A DNA stretch of 37,600 nucleotides from an uncultured Opitutaceae bacterium (lineage in GTDB: Bacteria > Verrucomicrobiota > Verrucomicrobiia > Opitutales > Opitutaceae), in assembly GCA_937889545.1 (NCBI GenBank), contig CALAOT010000107.1, positions 1-37,600 on the forward strand, in the 5' to 3' direction. Under the pieces are notes generated by a model. That model saw only the letters and a list, made by a program, of their open reading frames with translations. It was not told the DNA's origin and searched no databases. Below are positions 1 through 8,320 of this stretch, one piece after another (within the stretch, counting starts at the first letter, position 1; every line of letters starts with the position of its first letter). The position numbers and the translations under genes are program-made.

Positions 1-1086
1 CCCCGCGCGGAGGCCTCCGCCGCCCCGCGGCCGCGGGGCGACATCGCGCCGCGGCGGGCCGAAAGGCTTCCCTTCCTCGAGTCGCTTCACGACCTGACAT
101 CGAGCGGGTTGTCCGCGGGCGAGGCCGTCCGGCTCCTCTCGATACGGATCAAGGAGCCGCGCCAGAGGATCCTTTGCGAGGGCCTGTGGGCCCGGTTGAG
201 CGAAGGCGCGCCGCTCTCGCGGGCGATGGAGGCGTTTCCCGGCGTGTTTGACTCCTCCACGGTCAACCTGATCCACGCAGGCGAGGCGACGGGGTCGCTC
301 AACGACACCCTCACCCGGCTGATCGACCACCTGACCCAGCAGCGCGAGATGCGCGCGGCCCTGCTGACGGCGATGGCTTATCCAATCCTCATCGTCGCCG
401 TTTCGTTCGGGGTGATCCTGTTCTTCCTGTTCTTTCTCCTCCCCCGGCTCCAGACGCTGCTGAGCTCGCTGGGCGGCAAGATGCCCGTCTCGACGCAGAT
501 CCTGATCGGCCTGGCGAACTTCACCCTCCATTATGGGATCTTCGTGGCGCTGGCTGTCGCCGCCGGGCTGGTCTCGCTCTGGCGCTGGCGCGAAACCGAG
601 GAGGGCCGCGAGAAAAGCGACGCCTGGCTCCTTAGGATGCCCCTGGTCGGGCCCTTCATCGTCTCCCGGACCGTCCTCGAGTTCAGCCAGACGCTCGGCG
701 TCCTGCTTCAGAACGGGATCACCGCCGCGGAGGCGCTTCGCATGACCGAGCGCCAGATCGAGAACCGCGTGCACCGGAAGGCGTTCGGGACCGCGATCGA
801 GCGGGTCCTCGAGGGCGAGGCGCTCTCATCCGCGCTCACGCGGACCGGATGCTTCCCCGAGCTCGTGCTCGACCGCGTCGCCGTCGGCGAGAACACGGGC
901 AACGTCGTCCCGAGCCTCAAGGACATCGCGGCGACCTACCAGAAGAGGATCTCAAGGCAGCTCAACTTGTTCACCAAGGTGATCGCGGGCGTGATCCTCA
1001 CGGGCGTGTTCATCCTCGTCGGGTTCATCGCCGTCGCGATGGTGATGGCGGTCTTCCAGGTGAGCGCGAGCTTCAAGGTCGGGTGA
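1..1086 (+). CDS. gspF: Type II secretion inner-membrane platform protein GspF (5' truncated by window edge)
   Basis: GspF is the polytopic inner-membrane platform of the T2SS, coupling the GspE ATPase to pseudopilus assembly. The frame is open from base 1 with no stop, so the gene begins left of the window; 361 residues are visible, against roughly 400 for the family. Two cytoplasmic helical T2SSF domains are recognisable, the first with LPFLESL...GEATGSL and the second with VLEFSQTLGVLLQNG and VGENTGN. Three hydrophobic segments stand out (AYPILIVAVSFGVILFFLF; GIFVALAVAAGLVSLW; a C-terminal VIAGVILTGVFILVGFIAVA), matching the GspF topology. A TTG at 109 is only an internal candidate start, since homology extends upstream of it. 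The stop abuts the stop of the opposite-strand gene with no gap. gspD/gspE are expected to the left, which is inference. Confidence 0.93.
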   Translation, partial: PRAEASAAPRPRGDIAPRRAERLPFLESLHDLTSSGLSAGEAVRLLSIRIKEPRQRILCEGLWARLSEGAPLSRAMEAFPGVFDSSTVNLIHAGEATGSLNDTLTRLIDHLTQQREMRAALLTAMAYPILIVAVSFGVILFFLFFLLPRLQTLLSSLGGKMPVSTQILIGLANFTLHYGIFVALAVAAGLVSLWRWRETEEGREKSDAWLLRMPLVGPFIVSRTVLEFSQTLGVLLQNGITAAEALRMTERQIENRVHRKAFGTAIERVLEGEALSSALTRTGCFPELVLDRVAVGENTGNVVPSLKDIAATYQKRISRQLNLFTKVIAGVILTGVFILVGFIAVAMVMAVFQVSASFKVG

Positions 1087-2739
1087 TTAGGGAACCTCGT
1101 AAACCTCGATGAGCGCAACGCCCGCGTCGCCGCTGGCGCCGGACACCTGCGCCGTGTAGGCCCCGGGGGGCAGCGTGACAAGGAGCGCCGAGTCCTTGGT
1201 CGGCGAAGTTCCCCACGTGAACGCCCCAACCGAAGCGGCCGTGGATGCGATCTGCTGGCTGCCGCCCCAACCATTGTCGCTCTCAACAAGCGTCGAGGGG
1301 GAGTAGAGCTGCAGCTGGGGATCCGGAAGCGTTCCCGCGACCCCGAAGGGCACGAGCGCCGGGCCCGAGGCGCGGATGAGAACCGTACGCGACGTGGCGC
1401 CTCCGATCACGAATCCGGCGATCAGGATGCCGCCACCCGTGCCGACCTGGACGCGCGTCGAGATATTGACGAGGCGGGGGGTCGCCAGCGTGTACGTGCC
1501 CGCCGGCGTGGCGTCATAGACCTCGGCGAGCGCGACGCCCGTGTCGCCGCTCTGTCCGGCGATCTGGGCCGTGTAGGGGCCGCCTGGCAGCTTCTCCAGC
1601 AGCGCCGAGTCGTGGCTCAATGAATCGGTCCAGGCGAAGGCGCCCACCGAGGACGCGGTGCTCGCAATCTGCGCATTGCCGGCCCAGCCGTTGTTGGCGC
1701 CCACCACCGTGGATCCGGAGAAAAGCTGCAGCTGCGGGTCGGGCAGCTCGCCCGTGACGCCGAATTGAACGAGCGCCGGGCCCGATGCGCGGATCAGGAG
1801 CGATTCGGAGCCCGCCGTACCCGCCCCGCCGACGACAAATCCGGAGATCAGGATGTTGCTTCCCGTGCCGACCCCGGCCCGGCAGGAGATGTTGATCAAC
1901 CGGCCGATGTCGGTCGTGATGGTCAACCCGACTGCCGCGGCGTTGCTCGTAGTCGTTCCCGAGGAATTGGTCGCGACGCACGTGTAGCTCCCCGCGGCCG
2001 AGGCCGCGTTGCTTATCAGGCAGATCGGGCCGGTCGCGCCGGCAATCGGCAAGCCATCCAGCGACCATTGGTACGTGGGCGAGTTGGTCGCCACGGCGTC
2101 CAGGGCCACGGTGCCTCCGGTGACCGTGGCGGACATCGGCTGTGTCGTGAACGCGGGCGCATTGGGATTGGGCGTCGGGGTCGGCGTGGGCGTCACCGTG
2201 GTGGTGACGATGACCTGGTAATTGAATGTGCCGGAGTTCAGGCCCATCCCGTTCGCGTACTCCCAGGCCTGAAGGACCATGGTGTAGCTGCCAGGAGCCG
2301 TCGGGGTTCCGAACAATGCCGGGGTGTTGCCGTTGTAGATCCCGGGCAACGTGATCGAGTTGCCCGGTGCCCCAAACTGCAGGCCGGGAGGAATCTCACC
2401 GCTGACCGTCCAGGACCCGGGAGGGGCCGTGGGCGCGGGTATCAAGGTGTACACGGCGGCCGCAATCTGCGATCCCTCCTCGACCGTGTAGGGGCTCGCA
2501 TGGTTGGTCGACAGCGTGTAGACGGTCGCGCCCGCCATCGAATCGACCGCGCCCAGGGCCGCGACCGACGCGGCGGCGGCCCTGATGACAGCGCCGAACG
2601 GCGACTCCAGGACGCACTCCGAGGCCGCGGCGGCCACCCGGATGGCCGGCGTCCTTTGGAGGAGCGCAAGGAGCAGGGCGGCCGGCACCCGGATCCGGTC
2701 GATCCGGAAGTCAGGGCTGGGCATGGGAATTACCGCCAC
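1087..2739 (-). CDS. Secreted Ig-like protein with two Opitutaceae-type C-terminal domains ending in VYEVP
   Basis: A 550-residue protein of unknown function. Residues about 105-160 look like a putative Ig (He_PIG) domain (IPPGLQF, then GTPTAPGSYTM). A TPTPTPTPNPN linker follows near 183-193, then an Ig-like domain at about 195-275 (TTQPMSATV, QWSLDG, GSYTCVATN). Two tandem copies of a roughly 130-residue domain fill 280-550: INISCRAGVGTG, LIRASGPAL, LPDPQLQL, GW, SVGAFAW, GDTGVALAEVYD. The same domain ends the two proteins at 10.5-13.0 and 16.4-19.0 kb. The start is GTG at 2739, with an in-frame ATG at 2724 as an alternative. The N-terminus carries only a short hydrophobic stretch, so export is inferred from domain content. 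It lies 57 bp downstream of apbE and is probably the last gene of the gsp operon. A T2SS substrate role is possible but unproven. Confidence 0.85.
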   Translation of the reverse strand: MAVIPMPSPDFRIDRIRVPAALLLALLQRTPAIRVAAAASECVLESPFGAVIRAAAASVAALGAVDSMAGATVYTLSTNHASPYTVEEGSQIAAAVYTLIPAPTAPPGSWTVSGEIPPGLQFGAPGNSITLPGIYNGNTPALFGTPTAPGSYTMVLQAWEYANGMGLNSGTFNYQVIVTTTVTPTPTPTPNPNAPAFTTQPMSATVTGGTVALDAVATNSPTYQWSLDGLPIAGATGPICLISNAASAAGSYTCVATNSSGTTTSNAAAVGLTITTDIGRLINISCRAGVGTGSNILISGFVVGGAGTAGSESLLIRASGPALVQFGVTGELPDPQLQLFSGSTVVGANNGWAGNAQIASTASSVGAFAWTDSLSHDSALLEKLPGGPYTAQIAGQSGDTGVALAEVYDATPAGTYTLATPRLVNISTRVQVGTGGGILIAGFVIGGATSRTVLIRASGPALVPFGVAGTLPDPQLQLYSPSTLVESDNGWGGSQQIASTAASVGAFTWGTSPTKDSALLVTLPPGAYTAQVSGASGDAGVALIEVYEVP

Positions 2740-2796
2740 GGCCTGTCCAGTTGCAGCCGCATCCCGATCCCCGGGCGACGGACCCGCCCGGCAAGA

Positions 2797-3816
2797 TCAG
2801 CTCGAGGCGACATAGTTGAAGAATCCGCGCGTCTGGGCCCGCTCCTTCTCGGTGAGGATGATCCCCTCCGCGCCCGGGCACGACCGGATGAGATCGAGGC
2901 CCTCCGCCACCCCGGCGACGAACGCCGATGTCGAAAGCATGCCCGCCTGCAGGCAGGTGTCCGCAATCACGGTTGCCTGGGTGCACCCATTGGCGACGGG
3001 CCAGCCCGTCCGCGGATCGATGATGTGGCCGTAGCGCCTGCCGCCGACCGTGAAGCACCTCAGGTAGTCCCCCGAGGACGCTATCGACTTCCCCCGCAGG
3101 CCGACGCTCGCCCAGGTCTTCCCGGGGGCCTTGGGGTCCTCGAGCCCGATGTGCCACGCGGGCCGCCCGGGTGGAGCGCCGGTCGCACGCAGGTCGTGCC
3201 CGAAATCGACGAGCGAATCCAGGATCCCATGGTCCTTGGCGATGAGGGCCACGATATCCACCGCGTATTCCTTCCCGAAGCCGCCGAAATCCAGGGCCAT
3301 TCCGCGCTCGGGGAGGAAGGCCCTGCCAGGCTCCCTCCTCACCTTGGTCCAGCCGACCAGCCGGAGCGCCTCGGCGATCGCCGCCCTGCCGGGAACCGCC
3401 GGCGGATCGGCCTTCCAATCCCAGATGCGCAGCAGCGGGAGGGCGGACGGATCGAGCATGCCCCTCGTCATGAAGTGGAGGGTGTCGCACATGGACAGCA
3501 GGCTCTCGGTCTCCGCATCGACCGGCACCCATTCCTTTCCCGAGGCGTCGTTGATGCGGCTAACGATGCTTCCGGGCTGGAACCGGGAGAACTTGGCCTC
3601 GAACGCCCGCACCCAGCCTCCCGCCGCCGCCTCGAACGCGGACGCCTGGGGATCCCCTCCGGGCGCGGTGTACTGGACCTCGCACTGCGTCGCCATCGCG
3701 CGGAACGCCAGGCGCCTCAGCGGCAGGTCCGCGCCCCGCCCGGACGGGGCCGGATCGGGCGCTCTGTTCTGCTGGGAGAAGACGGGCATGGGATTTCGGG
3801 CGGCAAACGTAGCCAA
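2797..3816 (-). CDS. apbE: FAD:protein FMN transferase (ApbE family)
   Basis: ApbE transfers FMN from FAD to a Thr/Ser of extracytoplasmic flavoproteins such as Nqr/Rnf subunits. The 339-residue length fits. Family signatures appear in order: FSRFQPGSIVSRIN near the N-terminus, ALDFGGFGKEYAVD in the middle (a variant of DxGGxxKGYAVD), GHIIDPRTGWPV, and the metal-binding region ADTCLQAGMLSTSAFV. The N-terminus MATFAARNPMPVF shows no obvious signal peptide or lipobox, and the true start may be the ATG ten codons in. It sits 58 bp after gspM in the same orientation, so it is probably co-transcribed with the T2SS genes. A link to secretion is not established; the target flavoprotein is not in the window. 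Confidence 0.92.
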   Translation of the reverse strand: MATFAARNPMPVFSQQNRAPDPAPSGRGADLPLRRLAFRAMATQCEVQYTAPGGDPQASAFEAAAGGWVRAFEAKFSRFQPGSIVSRINDASGKEWVPVDAETESLLSMCDTLHFMTRGMLDPSALPLLRIWDWKADPPAVPGRAAIAEALRLVGWTKVRREPGRAFLPERGMALDFGGFGKEYAVDIVALIAKDHGILDSLVDFGHDLRATGAPPGRPAWHIGLEDPKAPGKTWASVGLRGKSIASSGDYLRCFTVGGRRYGHIIDPRTGWPVANGCTQATVIADTCLQAGMLSTSAFVAGVAEGLDLIRSCPGAEGIILTEKERAQTRGFFNYVASS

Positions 3817-3874
3817 CCGGGGGATTATTGCACGCGCGCAGACGACATTCGCGGCCGGGCGGGCGCGAGGGGCC

Positions 3875-4414
3875 TCAGTTCCTCGCGATCTCGACCGACG
3901 ATATCTGGAAGTTCGCGTTTAGCAGTGCCTGATTGGCCCGGTCCACCTGGAGCGAGCACTGCTCGATCCCGATGTAGGGGGAGCGCTTGCCCAGCTCCAG
4001 GTAGAACTGCTTGAGCGTGCCCCAGTCGGCCTTCATGACGTTGAACTGGAGCGTGTGGACCGAGAACTGGCCGCTGCTCACGTCCTTCGGCTCGCCGCTC
4101 GTGATGTTCTTGAGCCCCGACTCGACGGCGATGGCGTTGACCTCCGCGAGGAGCCTAGTGGTGTCGAGCGTGCGCACCGCGTCCAGCCGGCCCGCGGCCG
4201 CCTGCGCCGAGGCATCGATTGCCGCCCGGTTGGACAGCCAGCGCGCCTGCTCGCTCAGGGAGGCGGCCGTCACGCGGGCTACGTGGACGAAACGGCCCGC
4301 TCGGCTCGCGATGCTCGAGAGCCATAGCGCAGCCACCAGGACTACGATCCCCGTCAGCAGGAGCTTTTCCCGGAGGAAGCGGGCGAGGAAGAATGCGCGC
4401 AGCGTGCGGGTCAT
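3875..4414 (-). CDS. gspM: Type II secretion GspM/PilO-like inner-membrane protein
   Basis: A 179-residue bitopic protein: a short basic cytoplasmic N-terminus, one membrane helix (LLLTGIVVLVAALWLSSI, about residues 18-35) and a periplasmic region with a helical stretch followed by a small alpha/beta domain, as in GspM and PilO. GspM partners GspL in the platform. Sequence similarity alone is weak; the call rests mainly on architecture and on its position after gspL. The ATG overlaps the gspL stop by four bases (4411-4414), which fixes the start and argues for translational coupling. The open frame continues upstream but is only a shadow of gspL there. Confidence 0.75.
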   Translation of the reverse strand: MTRTLRAFFLARFLREKLLLTGIVVLVAALWLSSIASRAGRFVHVARVTAASLSEQARWLSNRAAIDASAQAAAGRLDAVRTLDTTRLLAEVNAIAVESGLKNITSGEPKDVSSGQFSVHTLQFNVMKADWGTLKQFYLELGKRSPYIGIEQCSLQVDRANQALLNANFQISSVEIARN

Positions 4415-5568
4415 GAGGTGGCGGGCGGGAGCGCCCCGGGCTTGAACGTCACGATGAGGGTGAAGGAGACCACGCTGTTCTGGGTGCGCTGGTCGCGGAT
4501 CTCGACCCGTTCGCACCCGGGCGCCTGCTCGATCGCCGTCTTGTAGGCGGCGATCTCCCCCGCGTTGCCCGTCTGCGCGTCGATCTGGATGGTATTGACC
4601 GCGGATGCGCTCGCCGTGGCGCGCAGGAACTGGATGGCCGGGGGGTTCTTGGGCATGGCGATCTCCGGGGCGACGGCCGAGATCATCTCGAGGGGCAGCA
4701 GCCGCTTGGTCGAGAGCTCGTCGATCCGGCTGGCGAGGTCCTTCTCCTCCATGATGCGCGCGACCGTCGCCTTTTGGGCGGCGACCTTCGCGATCCGGGC
4801 CGACTGCCACAGGCCGGCCCCGAGAAGGGCTATCTCGCCCGCGGCGAAGATCGCGCACGTCGCCAGGGCCCCGACCGCCGTGCGCCAAAGGATCAGGTCG
4901 CGCCTGCGGGCCCGGGAGAGCGCGTCGAGGTCCGCCCTGTCGCGGACATCGAGCGCGGCCGCGACCGCCGAGGGAAGCCGCGAGCGCAATCCCCCCGCCT
5001 CGAAGACCACCTCGCTGTCGCTCCGCCCGGGCTGCGGCACGGGCGGCGACGGGGCGTCCACGACGGTCCTGGCCTCGCCGGCGGACCTGATGAGCTGGGC
5101 CCGGGCCTGGGCGCGCTCCTCCTCCGTGGCATCGGGCTTGACCGGCTGGTGGAGCACGATCGAGGGAACCGGCCCATGGTCCCAATGGACCGCAGTCAGG
5201 CCGTCGGGCGCCGCGAGGATCACGGTCGTCGCGGGATTGGCGTCGCAGCCGAGGATGGCGGCGAACGCCGGCAGGACGAGCTCGGCGCCCCTCCATTCCG
5301 CGAGCTGCTCGGCCGTGAACCGGCGCCTGTACGAGGCGAACGCCAGCGCCCGGTCCGCGCCCGGCGGCATGTAGTAGCCGAAATAGAGCTGGGCGAGCGG
5401 GAACGGCGAAAGCGCCTCGAGCGCCAGCCCGACCTGGTTGACGACGTCGGCCTTTGAGGCGCCCGCCGGAACGGAGATGGCCCGCGAGAAGAAGACCGCG
5501 TCGGGGAGGACCGCAACCCTGGGGGGCGGCGGGCCGGCGCGCAGGAAATCAAGAAGCGAGGCGCACAT
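4411..5568 (-). CDS. gspL: Type II secretion GspL-like cytoplasmic/inner-membrane assembly protein
   Basis: A 385-residue bitopic protein. Residues 1-200 form a cytoplasmic region resembling the actin-like domain of GspL/PilM (early motif VAVLPDAVFFSRAISVP). One membrane helix lies at about 228-253 (AVGALATCAIFAAGEIALLGAG), then a coiled-coil-like stretch (ARIAKVAAQKATVARIMEEK) and a periplasmic ferredoxin-like domain (NTIQIDAQTG...FTLIVTFKPG) of the PilN/GspL type. GspL recruits GspE and binds GspM. It starts two bases downstream of the gspK stop and shares ATGA with gspM. The N-terminal half is divergent, so it may be better described as a fused PilM/PilN-like protein. Confidence 0.78.
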   Translation of the reverse strand: MCASLLDFLRAGPPPPRVAVLPDAVFFSRAISVPAGASKADVVNQVGLALEALSPFPLAQLYFGYYMPPGADRALAFASYRRRFTAEQLAEWRGAELVLPAFAAILGCDANPATTVILAAPDGLTAVHWDHGPVPSIVLHQPVKPDATEEERAQARAQLIRSAGEARTVVDAPSPPVPQPGRSDSEVVFEAGGLRSRLPSAVAAALDVRDRADLDALSRARRRDLILWRTAVGALATCAIFAAGEIALLGAGLWQSARIAKVAAQKATVARIMEEKDLASRIDELSTKRLLPLEMISAVAPEIAMPKNPPAIQFLRATASASAVNTIQIDAQTGNAGEIAAYKTAIEQAPGCERVEIRDQRTQNSVVSFTLIVTFKPGALPPATS

Positions 5569-5570
5569 GC

Positions 5571-6722
5571 TCAGGGTTGTGGCACGTCGGGTGGAGGTTG
5601 CGGAATCTCATCATTCTCGAGCATTTCCAGGAGGGTAAAGGGATAATTGATGCTTTGCGAGGCCGCGGCGGCCGTGGCCGCGCCGCTCGCGGTCGAGGAG
5701 GGTTGGGATGTGCTGGTCACGGATGTCGCCGTTGTGGAAGACGCATTGGTTGCGGCCGCGGTTGCGTTGGTCGCGTTGGTTTGGTTGATCGTCGCCCCCC
5801 CCTGAGGCGCCACGACGGCCGAAAGCCTGTACTGCGAGCGCCCCTCGTGGACGGTGACGAGGATCCTGAGCGCCGTGATTGTCGTGCCGAACGGCGCCGC
5901 GTTTCCGCCCAGGCCGGCGACGGAGGCGAGCGTCGTCGAGCTCTGGAACCACTGCTGGCCCAGCTGCGCGTACTGGCCCGTGCCCGCCAGGTAGTCGCTG
6001 ATGTGCTGGCGCTGGGCGTCCGTGTACTGGCCCACGGACGCCAGCACGTCCGCGTTCGTGCCGTTCACGTTGGGCTGCGAGAACGTGAAGATCGACACGT
6101 CGTTCACGAGCCTCCAGAAGTTGGCGTTGGGCAGCCCGTTCTCGTCGAAGAGCACGTCCTTCGCGAAATCGATCGCGGCGAGCTCCCCGAACGACCGCAG
6201 GGGCCGCTCGGGCTCCGCGTACGGGACCGCGGCCTGGCCGTAGCCGGGCGTGGTCGCCGTCGCGTAGACGTACCCCTTCTGCATCCAGCCGAGCAGGACG
6301 TCGGCGAGCTTCTCGGCGTCCGCGGGCGACATCTGCCAGAACTCGAAAAGGTTCGTGAGCGTCGTCATGTCCGCGTGGCCGAGCGGGATCTTGCCGCTCT
6401 CGTCCTGGAAGGAGACCTCGACCCTGCGGCCCTCGGAGGGCGTCCAGCCGGCCCAGGCGAGCGGATCGCCCCAGCCCTCGGCCGCGCTGTGGAGCCCGCT
6501 GTCCGCCTGCCGGAAGTCCTCGAGGACGGCCAGCGTCACCTCGAGCGCCGAGAACGCCTCCTGCCTCAGGCGCCTCGAGTCGGCCTGGCGGACCTCGACC
6601 AGCAGGTCGGTGCCCGCCTTCTCGACGAACACCGTGAGCGCCGTCGCCGTGAACACCAGCATGACGAGCACGAGCACGATCACCGACGAGCGGCGCGGGG
6701 CGGCCTGGAACGCGTGCGTCAT
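5571..6722 (-). CDS. gspK: Type II secretion minor pseudopilin GspK
   Basis: A 383-residue protein with an N-terminal pseudopilin helix (SSVIVLVLVMLVFTATALTV, about 12-31) that lacks the Glu+5 found in the other pseudopilins, as is typical of GspK. The large globular part has the GspK pattern: VEVSFQDESGKIPL near 95-110 and FGELAAIDF further on. GspK caps the pseudopilus tip with GspI and GspJ. The last 75 residues are unusual: a Thr/Ser/Ala/Asn-rich low-complexity tract (TNATNATAAATNASSTTATS) and then a proline-rich end (PQPPPDVPQP). The start is the ATG at 6722, five bases after the gspJ stop. The open frame extends 52 codons upstream, but only as a shadow of gspJ. Confidence 0.85.
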   Translation of the reverse strand: MTHAFQAAPRRSSVIVLVLVMLVFTATALTVFVEKAGTDLLVEVRQADSRRLRQEAFSALEVTLAVLEDFRQADSGLHSAAEGWGDPLAWAGWTPSEGRRVEVSFQDESGKIPLGHADMTTLTNLFEFWQMSPADAEKLADVLLGWMQKGYVYATATTPGYGQAAVPYAEPERPLRSFGELAAIDFAKDVLFDENGLPNANFWRLVNDVSIFTFSQPNVNGTNADVLASVGQYTDAQRQHISDYLAGTGQYAQLGQQWFQSSTTLASVAGLGGNAAPFGTTITALRILVTVHEGRSQYRLSAVVAPQGGATINQTNATNATAAATNASSTTATSVTSTSQPSSTASGAATAAAASQSINYPFTLLEMLENDEIPQPPPDVPQP

Positions 6723-6727
6723 GCTGC

Positions 6728-7372
6728 TCACCACGGGTTCGGCAGCCCCTGCCTGGCCGCGGGGACGGTTATGACGGTCTCGCGCGTGAGGCGGTCGTAG
6801 GAGAAGGTGATCCGCAGGCGCTGGGGCGCGAGCGGATTGCCCGAGGCGTCCGTGCGCAGCACGGTCTCCGTCGTCCACTTGTTGAAGTCCGTGTCAAAGT
6901 AGTCGTACGCCAGCGCCGTGACGAAGGGCGAGACCAGCGCCTCGCGCGGGGGATCGGTGGCGAAGTGGTTCTCGAGGTCTGAGTGCCAGAGCATGAACAG
7001 GCCCTGGTCCCTTCTCACCTGCAGCGAGCAGAGGACCTCGGGCAGCGGGTTGTCGGGCCACTTGAGGATCCGGCTTCCCGACAGCTCCATGTAGGTGACC
7101 AGGTTCTCCTGGGACCGGCCCTCCGCCGTCACCGGCTGGACGCCGACGGGGGTCGCGTTCACCGACGCGGCCGGGGGGAGCGTGGCCCGGAGCAGCTCGC
7201 GCTGGAGGAACCGCGTCACGGCCCTCACGTGCTGGTCGAAGAGCCGGACATCGGTGTTCTTGCCCCACAGCTCGCCCATCGAGAAGACGAACAGGTTGAG
7301 GCCGACGAGCACCAGCCCGACAAGGGCAACCGAGAGCAGGACCTCGATCAGCGTGAACCCGCGCGGCTTCAT
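6728..7372 (-). CDS. gspJ: Type II secretion minor pseudopilin GspJ
   Basis: A 214-residue type IV pilin-like protein. Its prepilin motif is at the extreme N-terminus (MKPRGFTLIEVLLSVALVG), with cleavage expected after Gly5 and Glu at mature position 5. The C-terminal domain has the GspJ feel (YDYFDTDFNKW, LRITFSYD). GspJ joins GspI and GspK at the pseudopilus tip. The ATG at 7372 overlaps the gspI stop by four bases (TGA within ATGA), settling the start and suggesting coupling. The assignment of J rather than another minor pseudopilin rests on order and length. Confidence 0.82.
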   Translation of the reverse strand: MKPRGFTLIEVLLSVALVGLVLVGLNLFVFSMGELWGKNTDVRLFDQHVRAVTRFLQRELLRATLPPAASVNATPVGVQPVTAEGRSQENLVTYMELSGSRILKWPDNPLPEVLCSLQVRRDQGLFMLWHSDLENHFATDPPREALVSPFVTALAYDYFDTDFNKWTTETVLRTDASGNPLAPQRLRITFSYDRLTRETVITVPAARQGLPNPW

Positions 7373-7821
7373 TTGGCCTGCCTTCCCTGGGCCAGCGCGA
7401 TACGGTCCGCGGCATTCTGCCGGAGCGTGCTCCGGGTGGTCGGGTCGGACCACGTCGGGCGCAGGAGCATGAAGGTCTCGACCACGTTCCTCGGCTCGTG
7501 TTCCGACGGATCCGCGATCGTGCAGGTGAAGGTTACGCTGAACAGGTCGGTGGTCTTCTCGGGCTCGATCTCGGCCGTCCACTTCACGTGGCGGCCGCCG
7601 TCGTCGAACTCCGCCCCGTTCTGCGCCGTCTGCAGGTCGGACTGCGAGAGCAGCTGCGACCGCGCGAAGATCACGGCCTCGTCGCTCATGTTCGCGCGCC
7701 GCGCGGCCTCGTAGCTGTTGAGCACGTTCAGGTAGGCGCCCCCCAGGACGACCGCCATGAGCACGAATATGACGAGGGCCACGAGGACCTCGATGAGAGT
7801 GAATCCCCTACGGCGCGGCAT
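7369..7821 (-). CDS. gspI: Type II secretion minor pseudopilin GspI
   Basis: A 150-residue pseudopilin with prepilin motif MPRRRGFTLIEVLVALVIFV, cleavage expected after Gly6, and a short C-terminal domain. GspI forms the tip complex with GspJ and GspK. It starts inside the end of gspH (14-base overlap, 7808-7821) and its stop overlaps the gspJ start by four bases. Length and gene order favour GspI. The C-terminal tail after about residue 120 (RSTLRQNAADRIALAQGRQ) is polar and likely flexible. Confidence 0.8.
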   Translation of the reverse strand: MPRRRGFTLIEVLVALVIFVLMAVVLGGAYLNVLNSYEAARRANMSDEAVIFARSQLLSQSDLQTAQNGAEFDDGGRHVKWTAEIEPEKTTDLFSVTFTCTIADPSEHEPRNVVETFMLLRPTWSDPTTRSTLRQNAADRIALAQGRQAK

Positions 7822-8320
7822 CGGACTTGGCCAGCACGGGCGCGCACGTCCACGGATCGATCGAGAGCATGTGCGCGCCGCGGTTGGCGCGGATCTGGAC
7901 GCGAAACGGCGTGCACGTCCCGTCGTCGTAGAATGTGACCGCCGCAAGCGGCTGGGTCTCCACGAGCGTGCCGCCGACGAGGGTCGAGGAGCTCGAGTCC
8001 GACTGCGCCGGGTGGAAGTCGATCACGAGGTCGTCCGGGCCCGAGACGGGCAGGGCCTTCTGCTGGGCGCCGTCGTTGAGCACGAAGCCCCTGGCCTTGG
8101 GGTCGAAGCTGAGCAGGACGCTGCGCTGCTCCTCGAGGGCCTGCTTGCGCGCCTGCGCGCAGGCCTTCCAGAACTGCCCGTCGGGCGACGTTCCCTTGTC
8201 CGCCAGCAGCGAATTGGTGCCGCTTATGAAGATCGTGCCGAGGAGCGCGATTAGCGCCAAGGCCAGCAGGATCTCGATCAGCGTGAACCCGCCCCGTTCA
8301 CCAGTTGCCGATGTCGTCAT
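7808..8320 (-). CDS. gspH: Type II secretion minor pseudopilin GspH
   Basis: A 170-residue pseudopilin with prepilin motif GERGGFTLIEILLALALIAL preceded by an 11-residue leader. GspH sits below the I-J-K tip and connects it to the GspG shaft. The GspH-type body includes FWKACAQARKQALEEQRSV and the C-terminal FYDDGTCTPFRV strand; two cysteines near the C-terminus (CTPF and WTCAP) could form a disulfide. It overlaps gspG by 23 bases and gspI by 14, consistent with a tightly packed operon. Confidence 0.8.
   Translation of the reverse strand: MTTSATGERGGFTLIEILLALALIALLGTIFISGTNSLLADKGTSPDGQFWKACAQARKQALEEQRSVLLSFDPKARGFVLNDGAQQKALPVSGPDDLVIDFHPAQSDSSSSTLVGGTLVETQPLAAVTFYDDGTCTPFRVQIRANRGAHMLSIDPWTCAPVLAKSDAAP

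Noticed and set aside
1765..4014. 749-codon frame on the + strand
   Set aside because: It is antisense to the Ig/CTD and apbE genes and rich in Arg/Gly/Asp, as high-GC shadow frames are. The opposite strand has clear families.
4415..5296. N-terminal extension of the gspM frame
   Set aside because: It reads gspL in the wrong frame; the true gspM start overlaps the gspL stop as ATGA.
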